A stretch of 14,360 nucleotides of DNA. Source: Candidatus Stahliibacteriota bacterium (GTDB lineage Bacteria; Hydrothermota; Tepidihabitantia; SM23-42). A program made the translations under genes and the position numbers. The stretch is from positions 1 through 14,360 of the forward strand of contig JAUWLY010000033.1 in the NCBI GenBank assembly GCA_030613445.1, read 5' to 3'. Positions 7,541 to 14,060 of the stretch are shown in pieces; position 1 is the first letter of the stretch; every line of letters begins with the position of its first letter. The notes under the pieces were generated by a model. That model was not told the DNA's origin. It did no database searches and saw nothing but the letters and a program-made list of their open reading frames with translations.

Positions 7541-7891
7541 TTATTTAGAACTTGCTGTGTAATAAAACACCCCGCCAATAAGGGAGAACAATCCAGAACC
7601 AAGTAACAGAAAACTCTCAATACGTGACAGACTCAGCGATCCGACAATCAGATCGAAGAGATCTGCTGGCCCTGCTGTACCCAATAGAGGAAAATAGAAT
7701 AACATCCGGTAAGCATGAAAGACTGCAAGAGCCAAGAGAAATAAGCTACCGATAATTGGGAAAATCCAGATGCCTTTGCCTTTAATAAGGACCAAAAGGC
7801 GCTTGATTATTAGCCCAAAGATAAACAACGAAACTACGGTTAACAGAATTGCTATAATGAATAAAATCTCCGCTGGGATATCCGCTTTCAT
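7541..7891 (-). CDS. Small 3-TM membrane protein, paralogue-like to the upstream gene
   Basis: 116 residues; ATG at 7891 after AGGAGGATGAG. Three hydrophobic helices are visible at about 8-29, 42-66 and 91-111, with a basic loop KRLLVLIKGKG between the first two. No family is recognised. It resembles the neighbouring 123-residue protein (7983-8354): same length, same helix spacing, and similar pieces such as IWIFPIIGSLFLLALAVFH here against NWQFMVFAPTGILLFALIQ there, and a G-x-x-x-L-S/F-L segment in the last helix. It is the last gene of the large membrane-protein block and is followed by the exbB promoter. Confidence 0.8.
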   Translation of the reverse strand: MKADIPAEILFIIAILLTVVSLFIFGLIIKRLLVLIKGKGIWIFPIIGSLFLLALAVFHAYRMLFYFPLLGTAGPADLFDLIVGSLSLSRIESFLLLGSGLFSLIGGVFYYTASSK

Positions 7892-7910
7892 CTCATCCTC
7901 CTCTTAAAAG

Positions 7911-7959
7911 TTCTAAATACTAATATCGAAATCCTAGACAATATCAAAACACAAAATCC
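7911..7959. repeat. Degenerate intergenic repeat, copy A
   Basis: A 49-nt AT-rich stretch in the gap upstream of the 116-residue protein aligns with 8377-8426 at roughly three quarters identity with one gap; the core CTAATATCGAAA is identical. It ends 19 bases before the ATG at 7891. Similar AT-rich, CGA-containing degenerate repeats are scattered between genes in some uncultivated bacterial genomes; that comparison is from general knowledge, not a search. Confidence 0.6.
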
Positions 7960-7982
7960 TGCTTCGAATTTCGGATTTCTTA

Positions 7983-8354
7983 TCATTTTCCTCTCGTGAC
8001 CCCGTAGAATTTAACATTGGCAGCTAGAGATAATACACCCGATACAAAAAATAAACCATATGCAAGGTAATTCACGCTGCCCTTAGGTAACATCATTTTA
8101 CCACCAAGACCACAATAGTACAATTGGATGAGAGCAAAAAGAAGAATACCAGTAGGTGCAAAGACCATGAACTGCCAATTCGTCCGTTCACCCAGGACGA
8201 TCTCGTAACGACGTGCGATGATACCTAAGACAATGAAGGCAAGCCACAGCATCACTGCTCCCAGTACCAAGAGGTAGTTGGGGACTACTGCGAGTGCCTG
8301 GTAAGTCCCAGGATCGATTCCAAATGGTGCCACAATTAGAAAATTTTGAATCAT
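7983..8354 (-). CDS. Small 3-TM membrane protein
   Basis: 123 residues from the ATG at 8354. This start follows GGAGGAG by 4 bases; a longer in-frame TTG at 8375 has no ribosome-binding site and lies in the repeat. Helices are at about 26-47, 62-82 and 95-114; the loops carry ARRYEIVLGERTNW and LGGKMMLPKGSVN, and the C-terminus is basic (VTRGK), suggesting N-out, C-in. No family is recognised. It pairs with the next gene (7541-7891) in size, topology and short sequence similarities, and both are preceded by the same intergenic repeat. Position after the two roadblock genes suggests membership of the same complex, although the 196-bp gap means cotranscription is not assured. Confidence 0.8.
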   Translation of the reverse strand: MIQNFLIVAPFGIDPGTYQALAVVPNYLLVLGAVMLWLAFIVLGIIARRYEIVLGERTNWQFMVFAPTGILLFALIQLYYCGLGGKMMLPKGSVNYLAYGLFFVSGVLSLAANVKFYGVTRGK

Positions 8355-8376
8355 ATATCTCCTCCTCAACGACAAA

Positions 8377-8426
8377 TTCTAATTTCTAATATCGAAACCC
8401 TAAATAACTTCAAATGTCCAAAATCC
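8377..8426. repeat. Degenerate intergenic repeat, copy B
   Basis: A 50-nt stretch partner to copy A at 7911-7959, ending 22 bases before the ATG at 8354. On the minus strand both copies contain TTGA, then (12 bases after the hexamer's third position pair vary) a conserved CGATATTAG; TTGAAG/TTGATA and TATTAG are 16 bases apart in both, so a weak promoter inside the repeat is possible but unproven. Confidence 0.6.
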
Positions 8427-8442
8427 AAATTACTTAAACGGT

Positions 8443-8461
8443 TCAAATTTGGAAAATTTGA
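8443..8461. repeat. AT-rich perfect hairpin
   Basis: TCAAATTT and AAATTTGA (8-bp arms) are separated by GGA. It lies in the 196-bp gap between the second roadblock gene and the 123-residue protein, next to repeat copy B. It has no GC content in the stem beyond two pairs and no T-run, so it is listed as a repeat structure, not a terminator. Confidence 0.45.
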
Positions 8462-8515
8462 GTTTTGATATTGTTTATGTCTCACATCGAGTGTTCGACA
8501 CGAGACGGAATTTAG

Positions 8516-8534
8516 TCCTGAACTTGATTCAGGA
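8516..8534. repeat. REP-like hairpin after the second roadblock gene
   Basis: TCCTGAA and TTCAGGA (7-bp arms) enclose CTTGA, 17 bases beyond the stop of the gene ending at 8551. No T-run follows in the direction of transcription, so it is a poor intrinsic terminator; it looks more like a short dispersed palindrome. The rest of this gap (8462-8515) contains only a weak GTGT/ACAC dyad. Confidence 0.45.
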
Positions 8535-8550
8535 TCGATCTTAGGGTTTT

Positions 8551-9186
8551 TCATTTAAGTAGTTCCAATAATTTATTGGTCATGTCACGACCCTTTGAAG
8601 GTCCAATAATCATACCGGCGGCTTTGCCAAGAGCAAATACTAACTGGCGCGCGTCATCATCATATAGCTCTTCAACTTTTATGTGCTGCGCCTTCAGTTG
8701 ATTCTTGAAAATACGTTCGGTAAAATCTCCCAGATAATCCTTTATCGTATCTTTCATATTATCCAAAATACTCGTATCTATTTGAACCTTGGGTTTTTCT
8801 TCAACCTTTTTTTCTTCAACCTTAGGTTTTTCTTCAACCTTTTCTTCTTCGGCAACCTCAACACCGGCTGACTGTTCCTTGAGTTCTTTCAAGAACGACC
8901 AAATGTCATCCATTGTTACACCTTCGGTCGGCTCGAAAAGACTGCCCATGAGATTTTCGTGATCTAAGGCAAGAGCGAGAGATTTTGTGTCAGTCAATAT
9001 CTCTATCTTGTCGATATCAATATCTCCAACTGCGCCGATGGTCTCGAAAATTACTGTTGTCATCTGAGCAATTTCGTTCTTTATTGACTCAGCACTTGAT
9101 GCGACGACCACACCACCTGTTTTTGAGGCGATGAATGGACAGGACAACCCCTTTTTCTCAAAACGGTTGAGGAGGTCTTGCGCCAT
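8551..9186 (-). CDS. Roadblock/LC7-like protein with charged linker and C-terminal helical domain
   Basis: 211 residues, cytoplasmic. Residues about 10-90 look like a roadblock/LC7 fold: CPFIASKTGGVVVASS (strand-turn-strand), a long helix with EIAQMTTVIFETIGAVG, then IDKIEILTDTKSLALAL. Residues 108-135 are a low-complexity Glu/Lys/Pro/Val linker with the unit VEEKPKVEEKK nearly repeated. Residues 138-211 are a helical domain (MKDTIKDYLGDFTERIF, then ALGKAAGMIIGPSKGRDM) that is not recognised. Roadblock proteins commonly dimerise and regulate small Ras-like GTPases (MglB type) or act as scaffolds. ATG at 9186 starts one base after the stop of the other roadblock gene, with a Gly-Ala-rich GAGAGGATG upstream region acting as ribosome-binding site. 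Confidence 0.82.
   Translation of the reverse strand: MAQDLLNRFEKKGLSCPFIASKTGGVVVASSAESIKNEIAQMTTVIFETIGAVGDIDIDKIEILTDTKSLALALDHENLMGSLFEPTEGVTMDDIWSFLKELKEQSAGVEVAEEEKVEEKPKVEEKKVEEKPKVQIDTSILDNMKDTIKDYLGDFTERIFKNQLKAQHIKVEELYDDDARQLVFALGKAAGMIIGPSKGRDMTNKLLELLK
8816..8837. repeat. 22-nt exact repeat in roadblock linker, copy 1
   Basis: These 22 bases are identical to 9504-9525 and encode VEEKPKVE (residues 117-124) directly after the roadblock-like domain. They sit in a local near-tandem repeat (about 8785-8848). Confidence 0.75.
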
Positions 9187-9187
9187 C

Positions 9188-9829
9188 TTATTTCATCCTC
9201 TCAATGACTGCTTGGACCTTTGCCCGAGCTTGTGACGAACCCATTTCTTCAACTGCTTTTTTAACAAGAAAATCGATAATCGAACGCAAACCCTGTACAA
9301 AATCATCTTCTTTTTCCGCAGATGGATTATTTTTAAAAGACAATTCCTCATTAATAATACCGACAAATGGCAAGAGATCACCACCGAGGACATCCAAACC
9401 TTGTTTGAGCAACTCAAGCCAGCGTGTTTTCTTATCGGCACCGCCGAATTCATCGACGAGCAGGTTGATTTGCTTGACTTTTGAACTTAAGCTGCGGGGT
9501 AACTCAACCTTAGGTTTTTCTTCAATGGTAAGTGAAGACAGAACTTTATCGATTATTTCAACTGGTTCTAATCCCCGCGGAATCTCAACCCCGATGTATT
9601 TGGATTGGTGCGGGAAAATTACCAGACGGTTGTCCCCATAGCACAGTGACAAACATTTAATAGTACCCATTAACAGGCTATCTCTTATTACTTCACCAGC
9701 CGAGGAAAAAAAAGCGGTTAAATCTCCAATCGGAATATTGCCCACGCTTTTTTCCAGGTCAACTGAACCGTCTTCGGTGTTGACCAGTGCGTAGCTCCGG
9801 ATCTCTTTGATATTATCAAAAGCTTCCAT
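9188..9829 (-). CDS. Roadblock/LC7-like protein with C-terminal helical region
   Basis: 213 residues, cytoplasmic. Residues about 8-100 have the roadblock/LC7 pattern: IRSYALVNTEDGSVDLE, a helix from IGDLTAFFSSAGEVIRDSLL, IKCLSLCYGDNRLVIFP, then YIGVEIPRG and a final helix. A linker with IEEKPKVE (102-109) leads to a helical C-terminal part (about 114-213) that is unlike the one in the other roadblock gene. The exact 22-nt identity shared by the two linkers supports a gene duplication. Its ATG overlaps the stop of the DUF4388 gene as TAATG (AAGG upstream), and the next gene starts one base after its own stop, so all three adaptor proteins would be made together. Confidence 0.8.
   Translation of the reverse strand: MEAFDNIKEIRSYALVNTEDGSVDLEKSVGNIPIGDLTAFFSSAGEVIRDSLLMGTIKCLSLCYGDNRLVIFPHQSKYIGVEIPRGLEPVEIIDKVLSSLTIEEKPKVELPRSLSSKVKQINLLVDEFGGADKKTRWLELLKQGLDVLGGDLLPFVGIINEELSFKNNPSAEKEDDFVQGLRSIIDFLVKKAVEEMGSSQARAKVQAVIERMK
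9504..9525. repeat. 22-nt exact repeat in roadblock linker, copy 2
   Basis: Identical to 8816-8837; encodes IEEKPKVE (residues 102-109) in the first roadblock gene, again just after the roadblock-like domain. Confidence 0.75.
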
Positions 9830-10680
9830 TATACCTTCTGTTGTGCTTCAGTTTTTTTCTTGAAACCCTGCCACTTTTTATTGAAAAGCACTTTACCATA
9901 GAGTTTAGGTCCTTTGGTCTCGATATACTTCAATAATGTCTCAATCCCTTTTTCGATCTCAGATGTGGTAAGCTCTCCGGCTGGAGTTATTTCAAGAGTT
10001 TCTTCATTGATATCCACTGCGTCAAGTATTTTTTTGTTTGCGCCATCTTCCTCTGCCCATTGTTTCATCCAATTCAATCCGTTCTTGCCAAAATCCTTGA
10101 ATAGGATATTAAGAAAACTCAACACATTTGACATGATACGCTCAGCTTCAGCCGGGTCTAATATTAAACCTTGATCCCTGAGCCAGGTCACGGTCTTTGC
10201 CGCTTCATACCCACCGAGCTTAGATTCAGCTATGAGATCGCCCAAAATGCGTTTTCCGTTGATCAATGCCAGGATCTGCCAATCTGTTCTTCGTAAGGCA
10301 ACAGCCGATTCCAGGTCGCGTGTTGACTTACTATAAATGGTCTCCATAGGCGGCAATTTTTTCTTGATTTCTTCAAACTCAATGCGCCTTTTTTCTATAC
10401 TGTCAGTTAGTTTCCCAACATCTTCAGAAATCGTCTCTTCTGGTGCAGTAACACCAGATTCAAAGCTTCCAGTTTCAAGTTCAACAAAGGATAGATTCAA
10501 TAGCGCCTCCATGCCCTTTTCTGAACCGTCTGTGGCATGGATGACAAGACCGTCTTTCATGTATATTTCACCGGCAACACCACCTTCAACCTTAAGAACA
10601 CCTGATTTCTTTACCCGCGCCAAGAATTGCAGAATATCCCCCAGTAAAAACTCTCTCAGATTTATATCAAAGCTGGTCAT
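9829..10680 (-). CDS. DUF4388 (PATAN-like) protein with winged-helix-like and helical C-terminal parts
   Basis: 283 residues from the ATG at 10680, which overlaps the upstream stop (TAATG). A longer frame from a TTG at 10698 would overlap the membrane gene by 19 bases and is less likely. Residues about 8-85 match DUF4388: LREFLLGDILQFLARVKKSGVLKV, GEIYMKDGLVIHATDG, then GMEALLNLSFVELETGSFE. A charged coiled-coil-prone stretch (about 93-112) follows. Residues about 131-175 look like a winged helix of the kind often found with this domain (WQILALINGKRILGDLIAES, then VTWLRDQGLIL). The rest (180-283) is helical and unrecognised, with a basic tail. DUF4388 proteins are cytoplasmic and linked to two-component and GTPase polarity signalling, which fits the two roadblock genes that follow. 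Confidence 0.87.
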   Translation of the reverse strand: MTSFDINLREFLLGDILQFLARVKKSGVLKVEGGVAGEIYMKDGLVIHATDGSEKGMEALLNLSFVELETGSFESGVTAPEETISEDVGKLTDSIEKRRIEFEEIKKKLPPMETIYSKSTRDLESAVALRRTDWQILALINGKRILGDLIAESKLGGYEAAKTVTWLRDQGLILDPAEAERIMSNVLSFLNILFKDFGKNGLNWMKQWAEEDGANKKILDAVDINEETLEITPAGELTTSEIEKGIETLLKYIETKGPKLYGKVLFNKKWQGFKKKTEAQQKV

Positions 10681-11336
10681 TATATTAAATGCAACCAATT
10701 ATGCAGCAAGAAATACATCCTTCCAATTAAAAGAGAAATACGTGCCATAACTGTGTAGCCAAAAGATGCACCGAATGCAATCATCAAGAACCACACACCG
10801 ATTCTCGCGAACCCACCAAATACTCCTTTGTGTTCCTTAGAAAAAAAGAAATAAATGACGCCGGTAGTGACCCCAACTACTACTACAGGAGCTGCAATCG
10901 CATTGAGAAAGGTCATTACTCCTGGATTGGTAAACAGATTCTTCCAACTCTCTATTTGTATGACTGGAACAAGCGTAGCCCTTACCTGTTCCAGTGCATT
11001 ACTCTGAAGATACGTGATCAGGTTATAACCAGAATAAGAACCTACGATAAAGGCGAGGGGCCAGCGAGACACCCAACCTACTTTTGGAAACAGTCTCATA
11101 ACCATCATAATTCCAAGCACGAGAGGAATGATTAAAAGAAGTTGTCCGTGTCCAAAAAGAGGCTGTATAAGATTTGGGTATAAGATATTAAAATAGGAAT
11201 AAACAGCCCAGTACGCTGCAGACAGGCCCACAAATAGGTGCTCGGCAAATTTGTAGAAGGGGTTGTCTTTGTAGAGAAAACTGAGTATGCATAGGGTAAG
11301 AAGCGCAGCCATCCAGATTCCAATGATCTCCATCAT
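10680..11336 (-). CDS. Multi-pass membrane protein of unknown family
   Basis: 218 residues (or 217 from the second ATG at 11333; the frame begins ATGATG). AGGAG lies seven bases upstream, and the upstream stop TGA is embedded in the ATGATG. Hydrophobic helices at about 3-21, 32-50, 65-83, 92-110, 143-164 and 175-195, perhaps one more at 197-213. Recognisable local features are KDNPFYKFAEHLFVGLSAAYWAVY near the N-terminus (split as a charged loop plus an amphipathic helix) and GSYSGYNLITYLQ. No transporter or enzyme signature is seen. It sits between the two-TM external-domain protein and the DUF4388 gene with overlaps on both sides, so it is likely a membrane subunit that anchors the cytoplasmic adaptors. 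Confidence 0.85.
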   Translation of the reverse strand: MMEIIGIWMAALLTLCILSFLYKDNPFYKFAEHLFVGLSAAYWAVYSYFNILYPNLIQPLFGHGQLLLIIPLVLGIMMVMRLFPKVGWVSRWPLAFIVGSYSGYNLITYLQSNALEQVRATLVPVIQIESWKNLFTNPGVMTFLNAIAAPVVVVGVTTGVIYFFFSKEHKGVFGGFARIGVWFLMIAFGASFGYTVMARISLLIGRMYFLLHNWLHLI

Positions 11337-12157
11337 TTTTTTCTCCTTTTACCGAGCAGGTAGAAGAGATTAGCAAAGAGAATTAAAAATATTATCAGGC
11401 CATGAGCTATTGATTGTGCATCCATACCCCGAGAAGCAGTGCCACTTGCTTCGAGTAGAGTTTCATACTCGGCTGCTCCTTTCATACCGCCCATTAATCC
11501 TTCAAGTTGCCCTGCATTCAGATATGGATAGAAGGCAGGAGCACTCACCGCCGTAACCCCGCCAGCTACTTTCTTTCCATATCTTCCTTGAGCAATCATC
11601 ACCCAGTGTCTTACGCCTGGATCACCTGCTGAAAGGCTAACTATGAGATCGATGTTATCAAAATTCCTTATCCCCTCCATTATTTCGAATTCTTCTATTG
11701 GACGTCCTGCATAATCTAAGGGAAATGTATTCGGCATATTTTCAGCCGCCGCAGAGATCACGACAATGCCTCCAGCCTTGTATCCAAGATTAACATAGTC
11801 GACACCATATTCTTTCCCGTATTCTTCAGCAGCCTGTTCCATTGATGCTTGATTAAGAGGAATACCTTGTGGCCAGAGCCCCATTCCGATAATCCTTAGA
11901 TCTTTCTTAAAACAGTGCTGAGCCAATGCTTGATTCATGGGATAGACTTCAGGCATTGTAGCTGGATCATATTCGCTTGATATAAGCACCTTAGAACCAG
12001 GAGGGAGAGCTTCGATGGCCTCGTAAAATTTTTGAACTGGTTCACTAACCTTGATCTCAAAACCTATGGGCAGAAGTAGTGGTATAATCACTGCGAGCAA
12101 GACGAGCAAAAATATTATTCTCCGGTCTAATTTTTCTAAATGGTCTACTATGTTCAT
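11333..12157 (-). CDS. Two-TM protein with large loop domain, distantly like the DUF6754-type domain
   Basis: 274 residues; ATG at 12157 overlaps the previous stop by four bases (ATGA), with AGGA upstream. One helix at about 13-32 and one at 252-268, followed by a strongly basic tail (GKRRKK). By the positive-inside rule both ends are cytoplasmic and residues about 35-250 are outside. That domain has alternating strands and helices (KVLISSEYD, LRIIGMGLWP, VDYVNLGYKAGGIVVIS, IDLIVSLSAGDPG, KKVAGGVTAVSAP) like a Rossmann-type sandwich. No catalytic motif is evident. The order of elements parallels the domain of the FnIII-DUF6754-like protein two genes upstream, suggesting distant homology. Confidence 0.84.
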   Translation of the reverse strand: MNIVDHLEKLDRRIIFLLVLLAVIIPLLLPIGFEIKVSEPVQKFYEAIEALPPGSKVLISSEYDPATMPEVYPMNQALAQHCFKKDLRIIGMGLWPQGIPLNQASMEQAAEEYGKEYGVDYVNLGYKAGGIVVISAAAENMPNTFPLDYAGRPIEEFEIMEGIRNFDNIDLIVSLSAGDPGVRHWVMIAQGRYGKKVAGGVTAVSAPAFYPYLNAGQLEGLMGGMKGAAEYETLLEASGTASRGMDAQSIAHGLIIFLILFANLFYLLGKRRKK

Positions 12158-12774
12158 TTTCCTGAGAGATATGTCCTTTCAATACCAAGTATGATTCTAA
12201 GTGATGTAGAAACAATACCAAGGGCTATACCGATCATGATTGCCCGTTGACCCGCCATATTTGGATAACTCATGATCCAATCACCTATTAAAGGCAATTT
12301 ATCCCATATGTAATTGCCCAGTGGAACTCGACCAATCATCACTAAAATAGCTGAAACAAGCAATAAGGTTGCTTCGGGTGTGCGCGCCCTGAATGCTCTA
12401 TAGGATGCAGATGCTACAAAAAAAGCAAGGAGTGCGAACATCATTGATGACATCGGTAGATGTACGTTCCAAAAGAGATAGTCAAAAGGAGTACCGCGTG
12501 CGGGTCCCCATATCATTCCCACAATAAACATAATAGCAAATCCTGCAAGCAAAACAATACTATACCACCAACCTTTGGGTCTGCGCTGCAATCGTTTTGT
12601 ATGAACCTTGAACAGATTCCCAAGACCCAATATCATTGCAAAAACAGTAATGATTAAAAACCAGGTATTAAAAAGTTGCTGCAAATCAGAAAACGGTCTA
12701 TGAGGAATAAAAAACTGCAATATCATCACCATACCTGCAATAAATGTTATAATTAAAGGAATCTGTTTCTTCAT
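12154..12774 (-). CDS. Six-TM membrane protein of unknown family
   Basis: 206 residues; the ATG at 12774 follows the stop of the FnIII-containing gene by four bases and the TGA overlaps the next ATG. Hydrophobic helices are at about 5-23, 35-55, 70-89, 106-126, 134-149 and 176-194. Basic loops (KVHTKRLQRRPKGWW at 56-70 and YRAFRARTPE at 125-134) fall on one side, which would be cytoplasmic. Other notable stretches are GMIWGPARGTPFDYLFWNVHLPMSS, split over the third and fourth helices, and GDWIMSYPNMAGQRA before the last one. No family is recognised. Tight packing with its neighbours implies a common membrane complex. Confidence 0.85.
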   Translation of the reverse strand: MKKQIPLIITFIAGMVMILQFFIPHRPFSDLQQLFNTWFLIITVFAMILGLGNLFKVHTKRLQRRPKGWWYSIVLLAGFAIMFIVGMIWGPARGTPFDYLFWNVHLPMSSMMFALLAFFVASASYRAFRARTPEATLLLVSAILVMIGRVPLGNYIWDKLPLIGDWIMSYPNMAGQRAIMIGIALGIVSTSLRIILGIERTYLSGK

Positions 12775-12778
12775 ATAG

Positions 12779-14020
12779 TTATCCAGTTGCCAGCCAAGCG
12801 ATTATTTTCGTGAATCCCAAACTTACCAGAATTACTCCACCGACAAGAATAGCAATTATAATCGCCTTTCCCATATCCTGTCCTTTGAGACTTCCAAGGA
12901 GCAAAGGTTCTTTTGAAAGATATGCACTTGCCGCAAAAAGCTCTTCTCCAATAAGCGTGTAATCACATGCCGTAATAAAGAAAGGTAATTGAGACGGCAT
13001 GGCAGTCCCGGCAATCTGAATTGCTCCAGTAGAATGTCCTGTTTCTGCCAAAATCAAAGACTCAGCATAGAAGGTACCCATGTAGAAAATCGCTCCTGGC
13101 TTTTCCCTGAGCATCATTCCATCCACACCGGCAGCATAACCGAATTGGTCGTCGGTTAAATACCTGATCTTATCCGCATCATATGCATCAGATCTTCCTG
13201 CACTGATATAAGCTTCCTTGACTGTTTCCTGAGCCGCACTCATGACAATTGACCTACAGCATGGAACTAATAATGAAGTTTCATATTGGGCTGCCTTGCG
13301 TGCTACTCTACCAAGAATAATTACACTTGCAATTGTCTGAATATCATCCATATCCGCAATTCCGGGGATGTACATAATTGGTTTTCCCATTTCTGTTGCC
13401 CTTCCCACTGCATCATCCACAGCTTCTAATCCGGCAATTGGGCGGATGTAGAGTTCCTTGCCTTTTTTCGCCTTTCTTATAAACCATAATATAAGGAAGC
13501 AAATCATTACTGTCGCCACGAGCATGCTTATCCTGCCGCTATGAAACCACTGAGCACTCGAGCTAACTGCTTCACTTGTTGCTGGCGGTGAGTGTAATAC
13601 GCGATCAGATGCTTTCACCATGTAATAATATTGAGTGCCGTCAATTGTTGTACCGTCAACAAATTTCTCAAAACCCTTATTTGCAGTTCCGATCAATTCG
13701 AATTCCCCATCTAGAGCGCTGGAGCGAAATACCAGATACTCCTTTACTAATTCATTTTCTTCTACATCATCATCAGATTTTCTCCAGGTAACAATGATAC
13801 TACCACCTGCATCATTAGGCTTATCCTTTGCCAAAACTTCGGTTGGAGAAACAGGAGGTTCTGAACTGCTCAAAACTTCAAAAGCTTCAACATTGATCCC
13901 CGCTACGAGCATTAAAATCAGCAACATATCGAATAATAATATACACATTAATCTTGATGTCAAGATAAATATGGCATTTGTAAGAGCGCTTGACATAATG
14001 GCGAAATAGGATAAACTCAT
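12779..14020 (-). CDS. FnIII-DUF6754-like membrane protein
   Basis: 413 residues in the longest frame. A hydrophobic stretch around residues 25-46 (LMCILLFDMLLILMLVAG, then VEA) looks like a signal peptide, followed by a fibronectin type III domain (about 56-152; TWRKSDDD, YLVFRSS, YYYMVKASD), a membrane helix (163-181) with a basic stop (RKAKKGK), a domain of about 190-375 that I match from memory to DUF6754, and a last helix (385-407). This puts FnIII outside and the DUF6754-like domain in the cytoplasm. That domain holds MYIPGIADMDD, LLVPCCRSIVMSAAQE with a Cys pair (254-255), and TGAIQIAGTAMPSQLPFF. The start is uncertain: ATG codons at 14020, 13996, 13948 and 13927 all lack a clear ribosome-binding site, and a promoter-like sequence lies inside the first part. 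First gene of the block. Confidence 0.85.
   Translation of the reverse strand: MSLSYFAIMSSALTNAIFILTSRLMCILLFDMLLILMLVAGINVEAFEVLSSSEPPVSPTEVLAKDKPNDAGGSIIVTWRKSDDDVEENELVKEYLVFRSSALDGEFELIGTANKGFEKFVDGTTIDGTQYYYMVKASDRVLHSPPATSEAVSSSAQWFHSGRISMLVATVMICFLILWFIRKAKKGKELYIRPIAGLEAVDDAVGRATEMGKPIMYIPGIADMDDIQTIASVIILGRVARKAAQYETSLLVPCCRSIVMSAAQETVKEAYISAGRSDAYDADKIRYLTDDQFGYAAGVDGMMLREKPGAIFYMGTFYAESLILAETGHSTGAIQIAGTAMPSQLPFFITACDYTLIGEELFAASAYLSKEPLLLGSLKGQDMGKAIIIAILVGGVILVSLGFTKIIAWLATG
13936..13963 (-). promoter_or_regulatory. Promoter-like sequence inside the 5' end of the FnIII-DUF6754-like gene
   Basis: On the minus strand TTGACA (13958-13963) and TATTAT (13936-13941) are 16 bases apart, matching the spacing of the two better promoters in this window. 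If active, transcription would begin near 13929, just ahead of the ATG at 13927, so the protein would start there and the transcript be nearly leaderless. It may equally be chance in an AT-rich signal-peptide region. Confidence 0.3.
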
Positions 14021-14054
14021 AAAAATCGTTGGCGGTTGTGGTTGGGAAAAGCGC

Positions 14055-14060
14055 TATAAT
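14055..14060 (+). promoter_or_regulatory. Possible -10 box for the acyl-CoA dehydrogenase gene
   Basis: A perfect TATAAT on the plus strand directly abuts the compound inverted repeat, but no good -35 box lies 16-18 bases upstream. This is weak evidence, listed because the divergent gene at 14185 must have a promoter somewhere in this gap. Confidence 0.2.

Noticed and set aside
8516..8534. Intrinsic terminator after the second roadblock gene
   Set aside because: The hairpin is good but is not followed by a run of T in the direction of transcription.
8366..8554. 62-residue minus-strand frame between the roadblock gene and the 123-residue protein
   Set aside because: It is a translation of the intergenic repeats and hairpins (8377-8534), has no ribosome-binding site, and its composition is unlike the neighbouring proteins.
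9204..9641. 145-residue plus-strand frame
   Set aside because: Antisense to the first roadblock gene; low codon variety and no ribosome-binding site.
10337..10750. 137-residue plus-strand frame
   Set aside because: Antisense to the DUF4388 gene and spanning its start; no support.
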